Of a stretch of 64,000 bases of DNA, positions 10,545 through 25,207 are shown piece after piece. The translations under genes were made by a program, and so were the position numbers. The number at the start of each line of letters is the position of its first letter. The stretch's first letter is position 1. Under the pieces are notes generated by a model. The model had not been told where the DNA came from, did not search any database, and saw nothing but the letters and a program-made list of their open reading frames with translations. This DNA comes from Rhopalosiphum padi (lineage: Eukaryota; Arthropoda; Insecta; Hemiptera; Aphididae), in assembly GCF_020882245.1 (NCBI RefSeq), contig NC_083599.1:7130001-7194000 (forward strand). Direction: 5' to 3'.

Positions 10545-13053
10545 ATGGCAGTACAGCAGTTCACTCAATGCATGCTGAGACATGAATTAACAATTCTTCT
10601 ACGTGGGAAAATATCAACATACTATGAAATAAATGTACTACAACATGCTGATAATAAAATAAATGTTTTATGCAATGTACGTGGAATGGTTATTGAATGT
10701 AGTTGATACTAAATTAATAGTTGTGAAACAATTTAGATTTGTTAGAAATGTGAATAAAAATTTGTAAACACCTTAAGCTCGTTATTTTCATTTTTAAAAA
10801 TTGCCCGATCCATAATATAATTTTTATTGTTACTACAATATATATAAAAAAGGTGACCGTTTTATCAAATTAATATTTTAAGTTATGTATAAAACACTCT
10901 TTTATTAAGTTTATGTATAGAACATTGACCAATTGATTAAGTAATGATTGAATTCTACCATTATAAACAATCACATTTTTCATTTAAACCGATGATTTAA
11001 ATACACTATAAAACAATCTTTTAACAAATAATACAAATTCATGTCTATTTCATATTAAAAATGAGCAATTTTAAGTTATTGTACAATTGTATTCTTAAGA
11101 AACACTAATTTTACTTTCTAATTAAACAAACCATTTAACTGATTTTTTCTATCTTTTATGGCTTATCAAAATTCTTATTTCTTATCACATGTCAAATGTA
11201 TTTATATCATATCTATTTGCAGTTTTACAATCGTATTTTGGTGATTCGATTTCCAACTGTAAATTGTTTTCATAAATTTTATAATAAGAACGTAGTTTGT
11301 CTGTTGGTTTTTGTTTAATTGATTCCATAACTGAATTATTCAGTGTTGTCCAGGTACTAGTTGTTATATAAAGATTTTCATTCTCCTTATGCTGTGTAGT
11401 TATGAGATTTTGACATTTTATTCTTCAAGCAATAAACATATTTAATTGACTATATTTTTTCAGATGGCAGTACAGCAGATTACACAAGTCATACTGCGAC
11501 ATGAATTTACATATCTAACACGTTGGAAATCATTAACATCCTACTTTGAAAACGAACTAGAACATGCTGATTTTATAAAGGTATTATGTAATGTACGTGG
11601 AATGGTTATCGAATGTAACTGATAGTCAATCAATTGTAGTGTATTAAAAAGTAAGTGTCATTAAACACTGACCTTTAGATTAAGAAAATGAGTCTAATTT
11701 GCCATTATTAACTTTCATATTTATCAATTAATCTGTTACTTCATAAACACTATAAAACGTGGTTTTATATGATATTTTTAACTGGTTATAAAACACTTAA
11801 TTCTCCAGTTATTTTCCAACTATTATATGCATTTAACTGACTACATTTTTTCAGATGGCAGTACAGCAGATTACACAAGTCATACTGCGACATGAATTTG
11901 CATATCTAACACGTTGGAAATCATTAACATCCTACTTTGAAAACGAACTAGAACATGCTGATTATATAAAGGTTTTATGTAATGTAAGTGGAATGGTTAT
12001 CGAATGTAACTGATAGTCAATCAATTGTAGTGTAATAAAAAGTAAGTTTCATTAAACCCTGACCTTTAGATTAAGAAAATGAGTCTAATTTGCCATTATT
12101 AACTTTCATATTTATCAATTAATCTGTTACTTCATAAACACTATAAAACGTGGTTTTATATGATATTTTTAACTGGTTATAAAACACTTAATTCTCCAGT
12201 TATTTTCCAACTATTATATGCATTTAACTGACTACATTTTTACAGATGGCAGTACAGCAGATTACACAAGTCATACTGCGACATGAATTTACATATCTAA
12301 CACTTTGGAAAACATTAAAGTCCTACTTTGAAAACGAACTAGAACATGCTGATTTTATAAAGGTTTTATGTAATGTACGTGGAATGGTTATCGAATGTAA
12401 CTGATAGTCAATCAATTGTAGTGTATTAAAAAGTAAGTGTCATTAAACACTGACCTTTAGATTAAGAAAATGAGTCTAATTTGCCATTATTAACTTTCAT
12501 ATTTATCAATTAATCTGTTACTTCATAAACACTATAAAACGTGGTTTTATATGATATTTTTAACTGGTTATAAAACACTTAATTCTCCAGTTATTTTCCA
12601 ACTATTATATGCATTTAACTGACTACATTTTTTCAGATGGCAGTACAGCAGATTACACAAGTCATACTGCGACATGAATTTGCATATCTAACACGTTGGA
12701 AATCATTAACATCCTACTTTGAAAACGAACTAGAACATGCTGATTTTATAAAGGTTTTATGTAATGTACGTGGAATGGTTATCGACTGTAACTGATAGTC
12801 AATCAATTGTAGTGTATTAAAAAGTAAGTGTTATTAAACACTGACCTTTAGATTGAGAAAATGAGTCTAATTTGCCATTATTAACTTTCATATTTATCAA
12901 TTAATCTGTTACTTCATAAACACTATAAAACGTGGTTTTATATGATAAATTTGACGCATATTACAAATTAATTTTTTTAACTGTTTATAAAACACTGCAT
13001 TGTCCAGTTATTTTCCAACTATTATATGCATATAACTGACAAAATGTTTTCAG
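10545..13053 (+). repeat. Higher-order unit 6: B + spacer + 4 A
   Basis: Module starts are B 10545, A 11464, 11855, 12246 and 12637; length 2,509 bp. The spacer is the GTATAGAAC / AACAAATAAT / GCTGTGTAGTT haplotype. A11855 has the internal GTAAGT variant, followed by A12246 with the ACAG acceptor variant. A12637 repeats the Glu50 to Asp change of A10128. Confidence 0.93.
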
Positions 13054-15953
13054 ATGGCAGTACAGCAGTTCACTCAATGCATGCTGAGACATGAATTAAC
13101 AATTCTTCTACGTGGGAAAATATCAACATACTATGAAATAAATGTACTACAACATGCTGATAATAAAATAAATGTTTTATGCAATGTACGTGGAATGGTT
13201 ATTGAATGTAGTTGATACTAAATTAATAGTTGTGAAACAATTTAGATTTGTTAGAAATGTGAATAAAAATTTGTAAACACCTTAAGCTCGTTATTTTCAT
13301 TTTTAAAAATTGCCCGATCCATAATATAATTTTTATTGTTACTACAATATATATAAAAAAGGTGACCGTTTTATCAAATTAATATTTTAAGTTATGTATA
13401 AAACACTCTTTTATTAAGTTTATGTATAGAACATTGACCAATTGATTAAGTAATGATTCAATTCTACCATTATAAGCAATCACATTTTTCATTTAAACCG
13501 ATGATTTAAATACACTATAAAACAATCTTTTAACAAATAATACAAATTCATGTCTATTTCATATTAAAAATGAGCAATTTTAAGTTATTGTACAATTGTA
13601 TTCTTAAGAAACACTAATTTTACTTTCTAATTAAACAAACCATTTAACTGATTTTTTCTATCTTTTATGGCTTATCAAAATTCTTATTTCTTATCACATG
13701 TCAAATGTATTTATATCATATCTATTTGCAGTTTTACAATCGTATTTTGGTGATTCGATTTCCAACTGTAAATTGTTTTCATAAATTTTATAATAAGAAC
13801 GTAGTTTGTCTGTTGGTTTTTGTTTAATTGATTCCATAACTGAATTATTCAGTGTTGTCCAGGTACTAGTTGTTATATAAAGATTTTCATTCTCCTTATG
13901 CTGTGTAGTTATGAGATTTTGACATTTTATTCTTCAAGCAATAAACATATTTAATTGACTATATTTTTTCAGATGGCAGTACAGCAGATTACACAAGTCA
14001 TACTGCGACATGAATTTACATATCTAACACGTTGGAAATCATTAACATCCTACTTTGAAAACGAACTAGAACATGCTGATTTTATAAAGGTATTATGTAA
14101 TGTACGTGGAATGGTTATCGAATGTAACTGATAGTCAATCAATTGTAGTGTATTAAAAAGTAAGTGTCATTAAACACTGACCTTTAGATTAAGAAAATGA
14201 GTCTAATTTGCCATTATTAACTTTCATATTTATCAATTAATCTGTTACTTCATAAACACTATAAAACGTGGTTTTATATGATATTTTTAACTGGTTATAA
14301 AACACTTAATTCTCCAGTTATTTTCCAACTATTATATGCATTTAACTGACTACATTTTTTCAGATGGCAGTACAGCAGATTACACAAGTCATACTGCGAC
14401 ATGAATTTGCATATCTAACACGTTGGAAATCATTAACATCCTACTTTGAAAACGAACTAGAACATGCTGATTATATAAAGGTTTTATGTAATGTAAGTGG
14501 AATGGTTATCGAATGTAACTGATAGTCAATCAATTGTAGTGTAATAAAAAGTAAGTTTCATTAAACCCTGACCTTTAGATTAAGAAAATGAGTCTAATTT
14601 GCCATTATTAACTTTCATATTTATCAATTAATCTGTTACTTCATAAACACTATAAAACGTGGTTTTATATGATATTTTTAACTGGTTATAAAACACTTAA
14701 TTCTCCAGTTATTTTCCAACTATTATATGCATTTAACTGACTACATTTTTACAGATGGCAGTACAGCAGATTACACAAGTCATACTGCGACATGAATTTA
14801 CATATCTAACACTTTGGAAAACATTAAAGTCCTACTTTGAAAACGAACTAGAACATGCTGATTTTATAAAGGTTTTATGTAATGTACGTGGAATGGTTAT
14901 CGAATGTAACTGATAGTCAATCAATTGTAGTGTATTAAAAAGTAAGTGTCATTAAACACTGACCTTTAGATTAAGAAAATGAGTCTAATTTGCCATTATT
15001 AACTTTCATATTTATCAATTAATCTGTTACTTCATAAACACTATAAAACGTGGTTTTATATGATATTTTTAACTGGTTATAAAACACTTAATTCTCCAGT
15101 TATTTTCCAACTATTATATGCATTTAACTGACTACATTTTTTCAGATGGCAGTACAGCAGATTACACAAGTCATACTGCGACATGAATTTGCATATCTAA
15201 CACGTTGGAAATCATTAACATCCTACTTTGAAAACGAACTAGAACATGCTGATTATATAAAGGTTTTATGTAATGTAAGTGGAATGGTTATCGAATGTAA
15301 CTGATAGTCAATCAATTGTAGTGTAATAAAAAGTAAGTTTCATTAAACCCTGACCTTTAGATTAAGAAAATGAGTCTAATTTGCCATTATTAACTTTCAT
15401 ATTTATCAATTAATCTGTTACTTCATAAACACTATAAAACGTGGTTTTATATGATATTTTTAACTGGTTATAAAACACTTAATTCTCCAGTTATTTTCCA
15501 ACTATTATATGCATTTAACTGACTACATTTTTACAGATGGCAGTACAGCAGATTACACAAGTCATACTGCGACATGAATTTACATATCTAACACTTTGGA
15601 AAACATTAAAGTCCTACTTTGAAAACGAACTAGAACATGCTGATTTTATAAAGGTTTTATGTAATGTACGTGGAATGGTTATCGAATGTAACTGATAGTC
15701 AATCAATTGTAGTGTATTAAAAAGTAAGTGTTATTAAACACTGACCTTTAGATTGAGAAAATGAGTCTAATTTGCCATTATTAACTTTCATATTTATCAA
15801 TTAATCTGTTACTTCATAAACACTATAAAACGTGGTTTTATATGATAAATTTGACGCATATTACAAATTAATTTTTTTAACTGTTTATAAAACACTGCAT
15901 TGTCCAGTTATTTTCCAACTATTATATGCATATAACTGACAAAATGTTTTCAG
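13054..15953 (+). repeat. Higher-order unit 7: B + spacer + 5 A
   Basis: Module starts are B 13054, A 13973, 14364, 14755, 15146 and 15537; length 2,900 bp. The two-module block (internal GTAAGT module, then ACAG-acceptor module) occurs twice in a row, at 14364/14755 and 15146/15537. This indicates a local 782-bp two-module duplication. Confidence 0.93.
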
Positions 15954-18853
15954 ATGGCAGTACAGCAGTTCACTCAATGCATGCTGAGACATGAATTAAC
16001 AATTCTTCTACGTGGGAAAATATCAACATACTATGAAATAAATGTACTACAACATGCTGATAATAAAATAAATGTTTTATGCAATGTACGTGGAATGGTT
16101 ATTGAATGTAGTTGATACTAAATTAATAGTTGTGAAACAATTTAGATTTGTTAGAAATGTGAATAAAAATTTGTAAACACCTTAAGCTCGTTATTTTCAT
16201 TTTTAAAAATTGCCCGATCCATAATATAATTTTTATTGTTACTACAATATATATAAAAAAGGTGACCGTTTTATCAAATTAATATTTTAAGTTATGTATA
16301 AAACACTCTTTTATTAAGTTTATGTATAGAACATTGACCAATTGATTAAGTAATGATTGAATTCTACCATTATAAACAATCACATTTTTCATTTAAACCG
16401 ATGATTTAAATACACTATAAAACAATCTTTTAACAAATAATACAAATTCATGTCTATTTCATATTAAAAATGAGCAATTTTAAGTTATTGTACAATTGTA
16501 TTCTTAAGAAACACTAATTTTACTTTCTAATTAAACAGACCATTTAACTGATTTTTTCTATCTTTTATGGCTTATCAAAATTCTTATTTCTTATCACATG
16601 TCAAATGTATTTATATCATATCTATTTGCAGTTTTACAATCGTATTTTGGTGATTCGATTTCCAACTGTAAATTGTTTTCATAAATTTTGTAATAAGAAC
16701 GTAGTTTGTCTGTTGGTTTTTGTTTAATTGATTCCATAACTGAATTATTCAGTGTTGTCCAGGTACTAGTTGTTATATAAAGATTTTCATTCTCCTTATG
16801 CTGTGTAGTTATGAGATTTTGACATATTATCCTTCAAGCAATAAACATATTTAATTGACTATATTTTTTCAGATGGCAGTACAGCAGATTACACAAGTCA
16901 TACTGTGACATGAATTTACATATCTAACACTTTGGAAAACATTAAAGTCCTACGTTGAAAACGAACTAGAACATGCTGATTATATAAAGGTTTTATGTAA
17001 AGTACATGGAATGGTTATCGAATGTAACTGATAGTCAATCAATTGTAGTGTATTAAAAAGTAAGTGTCATTAAACACTGACCTTTAGATTAAGAAAATGA
17101 GTCTAATTTGCCATTATTAACTTTCATATTTATCAATTAATCTGTTACTTCATAAACACTATAAAACGTGGTTTTATATGATATTTTTAACTGGTTATAA
17201 AACACTTAATTCTCCAGTTATTTTCCAACTATTATATGCATTTAACTGACTAAATTTTTTCAGATGGCAGTACAGCAGATTACACAAGTCATACTGCGAC
17301 ATGAATTTGCATATCTAACACGTTGGAAATCATTAACATCCTACTTTGAAAACGAACTAGAACATGCTGATTATATAAAGGTTTTATGTAATGTAAGTGG
17401 AATGGTTATCGAATGTAACTGATAGTCAATCAATTGTAGTGTAATAAAAAGTAAGTTTCATTAAACCCTGACCTTTAGATTAAGAAAATGAGTCTAATTT
17501 GCCATTATTAACTTTCATATTTATCAATTAATCTGTTACTTCATAAACACTATAAAACGTGGTTTTATATGATATTTTTAACTTGTTATAAAACACTTAA
17601 TTCTCCAGTTATTTTCCAACTATTATATGCATTTAACTGACTACATTTTTACAGATGGCAGTACAGCAGATTACACAAGTCATACTGCGACATGAATTTA
17701 CATATCTAACACTTTGGAAAACATTAAAGTCCTACTTTGAAAACGAACTAGAACATGCTGATTTTATAAAGGTTTTATGTAATGTACGTGGAATGGTTAT
17801 CGAATGTAACTTATAGTCAATCAATTGAAGTGTATTAAAAAGTAAGTGTCATTAAACACTGACCTTTAGATTAAGAAAATGAGTCTAATTTGCCATTATT
17901 AACTTTCATATTTATCAATTAATCTGTTACTTCATAAACACTATAAAACGTGGTTTTATATGATATTTTTAACTGGTTATAAAACACTTAATTCTCCAGT
18001 TATTTTCCAACTATTATATGCATTTAACTGACTACATTTTTTCAGATGGCAGTACAGCAGATTACACAAGTCATACTGCGACATGAATTTGCATATCTAA
18101 CACGTTGGAAATCATTAACATCCTACTTTGAAAACGAACTAGAACATGCTGATTATATAAAGGTTTTATGTAATGTAAGTGGAATGGTTATCGAATGTAA
18201 CTGATAGTCAATCAATTGTAGTGTAATAAAAAGTAAGTTTCATTAAACCCTGACCTTTAGATTAAGAAAATGAGTCTAATTTGCCATTATTAACTTTCAT
18301 ATTTATCAATTAATCTGTTACTTCATAAACACTATAAAACGTGGTTTTATATGATATTTTTAACTGGTTATAAAACACTTAATTCTCCAGTTATTTTCCA
18401 ACTATTATATGCATTTAACTGACTACATTTTTACAGATGGCAGTACAGCAGATTACACAAGTCATACTGCGACATGAATTTACATATCTAACACTTTGGA
18501 AAACATTAAAGTCCTACTTTGAAAACGAACTAGAACATGCTGATTTTATAAAGGTTTTATGTAATGTACGTGGAATGGTTATCGAATGTAACTGATAGTC
18601 AATCAATTGTAGTGTATTAAAAAGTAAGTGTTATTAAACACTGACCTTTAGATTGAGAAAATGAGTCTAATTTGCCATTATTAACTTTCATATTTATCAA
18701 TTAATCTGTTACTTCATAAACACTATAAAACGTGGTTTTATATGATAAATTTGACGCATATTACAAATTAATTTTTTTAACTGTTTATAAAACACTGCAT
18801 TGTCCAGTTATTTTCCAACTATTATATGCATATAACTGACAAAATGTTTTCAG
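15954..18853 (+). repeat. Higher-order unit 8: B + spacer + 5 A, first A nonsense
   Basis: Module starts are B 15954, A 16873, 17264, 17655, 18046 and 18437; length 2,900 bp. A16873 has CGA to TGA at codon 12. A17655 ends TTA-TAG. Rare variants (TTAAACAGACC in the spacer, TAAATTTTTTCAG before 17264, TAACTTGTTATAA in a linker) recur exactly 2,900 bp downstream in unit 9. Confidence 0.93.
16873..17031 (+). pseudogene. A module with nonsense codon 12
   Basis: CTGCGACAT has become CTGTGACAT, so Arg12 is a TGA stop and the frame is cut to 11 residues. The rest of the module is of the first-A subtype and intact. The same lesion is at 19773-19931, exactly 2,900 bp downstream, and was copied by block duplication. 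A broken copy being amplified argues against strong selection on every single copy. Confidence 0.8.
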
Positions 18854-19772
18854 ATGGCAGTACAGCAGTTCACTCAATGCATGCTGAGACATGAATTAAC
18901 AATTCTTCTACGTGGGAAAATATCAACATACTATGAAATAAATGTACTACAACATGCTGATAATAAAATAAATGTTTTATGCAATGTACGTGGAATGGTT
19001 ATTGAATGTAGTTGATACTAAATTAATAGTTGTGAAACAATTTAGATTTGTTAGAAATGTGAATAAAAATTTGTAAACACCTTAAGCTCGTTATTTTCAT
19101 TTTTAAAAATTGCCCGATCCATAATATAATTTTTATTGTTACTACAATATATATAAAAAAGGTGACCGTTTTATCAAATTAATATTTTAAGTTATGTATA
19201 AAACACTCTTTTATTAAGTTTATGTATAGAACATTGACCAATTGATTAAGTAATGATTGAATTCTACCATTATAAACAATCACATTTTTCATTTAAACCG
19301 ATGATTTAAATACACTATAAAACAATCTTTTAACAAATAATACAAATTCATGTCTATTTCATATTAAAAATGAGCAATTTTAAGTTATTGTACAATTGTA
19401 TTCTTAAGAAACACTAATTTTACTTTCTAATTAAACAGACCATTTAACTGATTTTTTCTATCTTTTATGGCTTATCAAAATTCTTATTTCTTATCACATG
19501 TCAAATGTATTTATATCATATCTATTTGCAGTTTTACAATCGTATTTTGGTGATTCGATTTCCAACTGTAAATTGTTTTCATAAATTTTGTAATAAGAAC
19601 GTAGTTTGTCTGTTGGTTTTTGTTTAATTGATTCCATAACTGAATTATTCAGTGTTGTCCAGGTACTAGTTGTTATATAAAGATTTTCATTCTCCTTATG
19701 CTGTGTAGTTATGAGATTTTGACATTTTATCCTTCAAGCAATAAACATATTTAATTGACTATATTTTTTCAG

Positions 19773-19931
19773 ATGGCAGTACAGCAGATTACACAAGTCA
19801 TACTGTGACATGAATTTACATATCTAACACTTTGGAAAACATTAAAGTCCTACGTTGAAAACGAACTAGAACATGCTGATTATATAAAGGTTTTATGTAA
19901 AGTACATGGAATGGTTATCGAATGTAACTGA
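19773..19931 (+). pseudogene. A module with nonsense codon 12, copy of 16873
   Basis: Same CGA to TGA change as at 16873, with the same neighbours. See the 2,900-bp duplication. Confidence 0.8.
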
Positions 19932-20940
19932 TAGTCAATCAATTGTAGTGTATTAAAAAGTAAGTGTCATTAAACACTGACCTTTAGATTAAGAAAATGA
20001 GTCTAATTTGCCATTATTAACTTTCATATTTATCAATTAATCTGTTACTTCATAAACACTATAAAACGTGGTTTTATATGATATTTTTAACTGGTTATAA
20101 AACACTTAATTCTCCAGTTATTTTCCAACTATTATATGCATTTAACTGACTAAATTTTTTCAGATGGCAGTACAGCAGATTACACAAGTCATACTGCGAC
20201 ATGAATTTGCATATCTAACACGTTGGAAATCATTAACATCCTACTTTGAAAACGAACTAGAACATGCTGATTATATAAAGGTTTTATGTAATGTAAGTGG
20301 AATGGTTATCGAATGTAACTGATAGTCAATCAATTGTAGTGTAATAAAAAGTAAGTTTCATTAAACCCTGACCTTTAGATTAAGAAAATGAGTCTAATTT
20401 GCCATTATTAACTTTCATATTTATCAATTAATCTGTTACTTCATAAACACTATAAAACGTGGTTTTATATGATATTTTTAACTTGTTATAAAACACTTAA
20501 TTCTCCAGTTATTTTCCAACTATTATATGCATTTAACTGACTACATTTTTACAGATGGCAGTACAGCAGATTACACAAGTCATACTGCGACATGAATTTA
20601 CATATCTAACACTTTGGAAAACATTAAAGTCCTACTTTGAAAACGAACTAGAACATGCTGATTTTATAAAGGTTTTATGTAATGTACGTGGAATGGTTAT
20701 CGAATGTAACTTATAGTCAATCAATTGAAGTGTATTAAAAAGTAAGTGTCATTAAACACTGACCTTTAGATTAAGAAAATGAGTCTAATTTGCCATTATT
20801 AACTTTCATATTTATCAATTAATCTGTTACTTCATAAACACTATAAAACGTGGTTTTATATGATATTTTTAACTGGTTATAAAACACTTAATTCTCCAGT
20901 TATTTTCCAACTATTATATGCATTTAACTGACTACATTTT

Positions 20941-20946
20941 TTCTGA
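20941..20946 (+). promoter_or_regulatory. Acceptor-like site lost (CAG to CTG)
   Basis: The A module at 20946 is preceded by TTTTTTCTG, so the AG needed for splicing is absent while the branch motif and pyrimidine tract are normal. It is the only A copy where I saw this. The ATG and 52-residue frame remain open (with Glu29 to Lys). Confidence 0.7.
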
Positions 20947-21362
20947 TGGCAGTACAGCAGATTACACAAGTCATACTGCGACATGAATTTGCATATCTAA
21001 CACGTTGGAAATCATTAACATCCTACTTTAAAAACGAACTAGAACATGCTGATTATATAAAGGTTTTATGTAATGTATGTGGAATGGTTATCGAATGTAA
21101 CTGATAGTCAATCAATTGTAGTGTATTAAAAAGTAAGTGTTATTAAACACTGACCTTTAGATTGAGAAAATGAGTCTAATTTGCCATTATTAACTTTCAT
21201 ATTTATCAATTAATCTGTTACTTCATAAACACAATAAAACGTGGTTTTATATAATAAATTTGACGCATATTACAAATTAATTTTTTTAACTGTTTATAAA
21301 ACACTGCATTGTCCAGTTATTTTCCAACTATTATATGCATATAACTGACAAAATGTTTTCAG

Positions 21363-23480
21363 ATGGCAGTACAGCAGTTCACTCAATGCATGCTGAGACA
21401 TGAATTAACAATTCTTCTACGTGGGAAAATATCAACATACTATGAAATAAATGTACTACAACATGCTGATAATAAAATAAATGTTTTATGCAATGTACGT
21501 GGAATGGTTATTGAATGTAGTTGATACTAAATTAATAGTTGTGAAACAATTTAGATTTGTTAGAAATGTGAATAAAAATTTGTAAACACCTTAAGCTCGT
21601 TATTTTCATTTTTAAAAATTGCCCGATCCATAATATAATTTTTATTGTTACTACAATATATATAAAAAAGGTGACCGTTTTATCAAATTAATATTTTAAG
21701 TTATGTATAAAACACTCTTTTATTAAGTTTATGTTTAGAACATTGACCAATTGATTAAGTAATGATTGAATTCTACCATTATAAACAATCACATTTTTCA
21801 TTTAAACCGATGATTTAAATACACTATAAAACAATCTTTTAACGAATAATACAAATTCATGTCTATTTCATATTAAAAATGAGCAATTTTAAGTTATTGT
21901 ACAATTGTATTCTTAAGAAACACTAATTTTACTTTCTAATTAAACAAACCATTTAACTGATTTTTTCTATCTTTTATGGCTTATCAAAATTCTTATTTCT
22001 TATCACATGTCAAATGTATTTATATCATATCTATTTGCAGTTTTACAATCGTATTTTGGTGATTCGATTTCCAACTGTAAATTGTTTTCATAAATTTTGT
22101 AATAAGAACGTAGTTTGTCTGTTGGTTTTTGTTTAATTGATTCCATAACTGAATTATTCAGTGTTGTCCAGGTACTAGTTGTTATATAAAGATTTTCATT
22201 CTCCTTATGGTGTGTAGTAATGAGATTTTGACATTTTATCCTTCAAGCAATAAACATATTTAATTGACTATATTTTTTCAGATGGCAGTACAGCAGATTA
22301 CACAAGTCATACTGCGACATGAATTTACATATCTAACACTTTGGAAAACATTAAAGTCCTACGTTGAAAACGAACTAGAACATGCTGATTATATAAAGGT
22401 TTTATGTAAAGTACATGGAATGGTTATCGAATGTAACTGATAGTCAATCAATTGTAGTGTATTAAAAAGTAAGTGTCATTAAACACTGACCTTTAGATTA
22501 AGAAAATGAGTCTAATTTGCCATTATTAACTTTCATATTTATCAATTAATCTGTTACTTCATAAACACTATAAAACGTGGTTTTATATGATATTTTTAAC
22601 TGGTTATAAAACACTTAATTCTCCAGTTATTTTCCAACTATTATATGCATTTAACTGACTACATTTTTTCAGATGGCAGTACAGCAGATTACACAAGTCA
22701 TACTGCGACATGAATTTGCATATCTAACACGTTGGAAATCATTAACATCCTACTTTGAAAACGAACTAGAACATGCTGATTTTATAAAGGTATTATGTAA
22801 TGTACGTGGAATGGTTATCGAATGTAACTGATAGTCAATCAATTGTAGTGTATTAAAAAGTAAGTGTCATTAAACACTGACCTTTAGATTAAGAAAATGA
22901 GTCTAATTTGCCATTATTAACTTTCATATTTATCAATTAATCTGTTACTTCATAAACACTATAAAACGTGGTTTTATATGATATTTTTAACTGGTTATAA
23001 AACACTTAATTCTCCAGTTATTTTACAACTATTATATGCATTTAACTGACTACATTTTTTCAGATGGCAGTACAGCAGATTACACAAGTCATACTGCGAC
23101 ATGAATTTGCATATCTAACACGTTGGAAATCATTAACATCCTACTTTGAAAACGAACTAGAACATGCTGATTATATAAAGGTTTTATGTAATGTACGTGG
23201 AATGGTTATCGAATGTAACTGATAGTCAATCAATTGTAGTGTATTAAAAAGTAAGTGTCATTAAACACTGACCTTTAGATTAAGAAAATGAGTCTAATTT
23301 GCCATTATTAACTTTCATATTTATCATTTAATCTGTTACTTCATAAACACTATAAAACGTGGTTTTATATGATAAATTTGACGCATATTACAAATTAATT
23401 TTTTTAACTGTTTATAAAACACTGCATTGTCCAGTTATTTTCCAACTATTATATGCATATAACTGACAAAATGTTTTCAG
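21363..23480 (+). repeat. Higher-order unit 10: B + spacer + 3 A
   Basis: Module starts are B 21363, A 22282, 22673 and 23064; length 2,118 bp. The spacer is the GTTTAGAAC / AACGAATAAT haplotype. A22673 has the ATAAAGGTATTATG variant. The linker before B23481 has ATCATTTAATC in place of ATCAATTAATC; this variant is frequent from here to the right. Confidence 0.93.
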
Positions 23481-25207
23481 ATGGCAGTACAGCAGTTCAC
23501 TCAATGCATGCTGAGACATGAATTAACAATTCTTCTACGTGGGAAAATATCAACATACTATGAAATAAATGTACTACAACATGCTGATAATAAAATAAAT
23601 GTTTTATGCAATGTACGTGGAATGGTTATTGAATGTAGTTGATACTAAATTAATAGTTGTGAAACAATTTAGATTTGTTAGAAATGTGAATAAAAATTTG
23701 TAAACACCTTAAGCTCGTTATTTTCATTTTTAAAAATTGCCCGATCCATAATATAATTTTTATTGTTACTACAATATATATAAAAAAGGTGACCGTTTTA
23801 TCAAATTAATATTTTAAGTTATGTATAAAACACTCTTTTATTAAGTTTATGTATAGAACATTGACCAATTGATTAAGTAATGATTGAATTCTACCATTAT
23901 AAACAATCACATTTTTCATTTAAACCGATGATTTAAATACACTATAAAACAATCTTTTAACAAATAATACAAATTCATGTCTATTTCATATTAAAAATGA
24001 GCAATTTTAAGTTATTGTACAATTGTATTCTTAAGAAACACTAATTTTACTTTCTAATTAAACAAACCATTTAACTGATTTTTTCTATCTTTTATGGCTT
24101 ATCAAAATTCTTATTTCTTATCACATGTCAAATGTATTTATATCATATCTATTTGCAGTTTTACAATCGTATTTTGGTGATTCGATTTCCAACTGTAAAT
24201 TGTTTTCATAAATTTTGTAATAAGAACGTAGTTTGTCTGTTGGTTTTTGTTTAATTGATTCCATAACTGAATTATTCAGTGTTGTCCAGGTACTAGTTGT
24301 TATATAAAGATTTTCATTCTCCTTATGCTGTGTAGTTATGAGATTTTGACATTTTATCCTTCAAGCAATAAACATATTTAATTGACTATATTTTTTCAGA
24401 TGGCAGTACAGCAGATTACACAAGTCATACTGCGACATGAATTTACATATCTAACACTTTGGAAAACATTAAAGTCCTACGTTGAAAACGAACTAGAACA
24501 TGCTGATTTTATAAAGGTTTTATGTAATGTACGTGGAATGGTTATCGAATGTAACTGATAATCAATCAATTGTAGTGTATTAAAAAGTAAGTGTCATTAA
24601 ACACTGACCTTTAGATTAAGAAAATGAGTCTAATTTGCCATTATTAACTTTCATATTTATCAATTAATCTGTTACTTCATAAACACTATAAAACGTGGTT
24701 TTATATGATATTTTTAACTGGTTATAAAACACTTAATTCTCCAGTTATTTTCCAACTATTATATGCATTTAACTGACTACATTTTTTCAGATGGCAGTAC
24801 AGCAGATTACACAAGTCATACTGCGACATGAATTTGCATATCTAACACGTTGGAAATCATTAACATCCTACTTTGAAAACGAACTAGAACATGCTGATTA
24901 TATAAAGGTTTTATGTAATGTACGTGGAATGTTTATCGAATGTAACTGATAGTCAATCAATTGTAGTGTATTAAAAAGTAAGTGTCATTAAACACTGACC
25001 TTTAGATTAAGAAAATGAGTCTAATTTGCCATTATTAACTTTCATATTTATCATTTAATCTGTTACTTCATAAACACTATAAAACGTGGTTTTATATGAT
25101 AAATTTGACGCATATTACAAATTAATTTTTTTAACTGTTTATAAAACACTGCATTGTCCAGTTATTTTCCAACTATTATATGCATATAACTGACAAAATG
25201 TTTTCAG
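23481..25207 (+). repeat. Higher-order unit 11: B + spacer + 2 A
   Basis: Module starts are B 23481, A 24400 and 24791; length 1,727 bp. A24791 has Val48 to Phe (GGAATGTTTATC). The linkers and spacer are otherwise standard. Confidence 0.93.

Larger units (their letters stand above)
18854..21362 (+). repeat. Higher-order unit 9: B + spacer + 4 A, near-copy of unit 8
   Basis: Module starts are B 18854, A 19773, 20164, 20555 and 20946; length 2,509 bp. It shares the nonsense codon 12, TTAAACAGACC and TAAATTTTTTCAG variants with unit 8 at an offset of 2,900 bp. A20946 is unusual: its acceptor reads TTTTTTCTG, losing the AG, and it has Glu29 to Lys and the TATGTGG tail. Confidence 0.93.
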
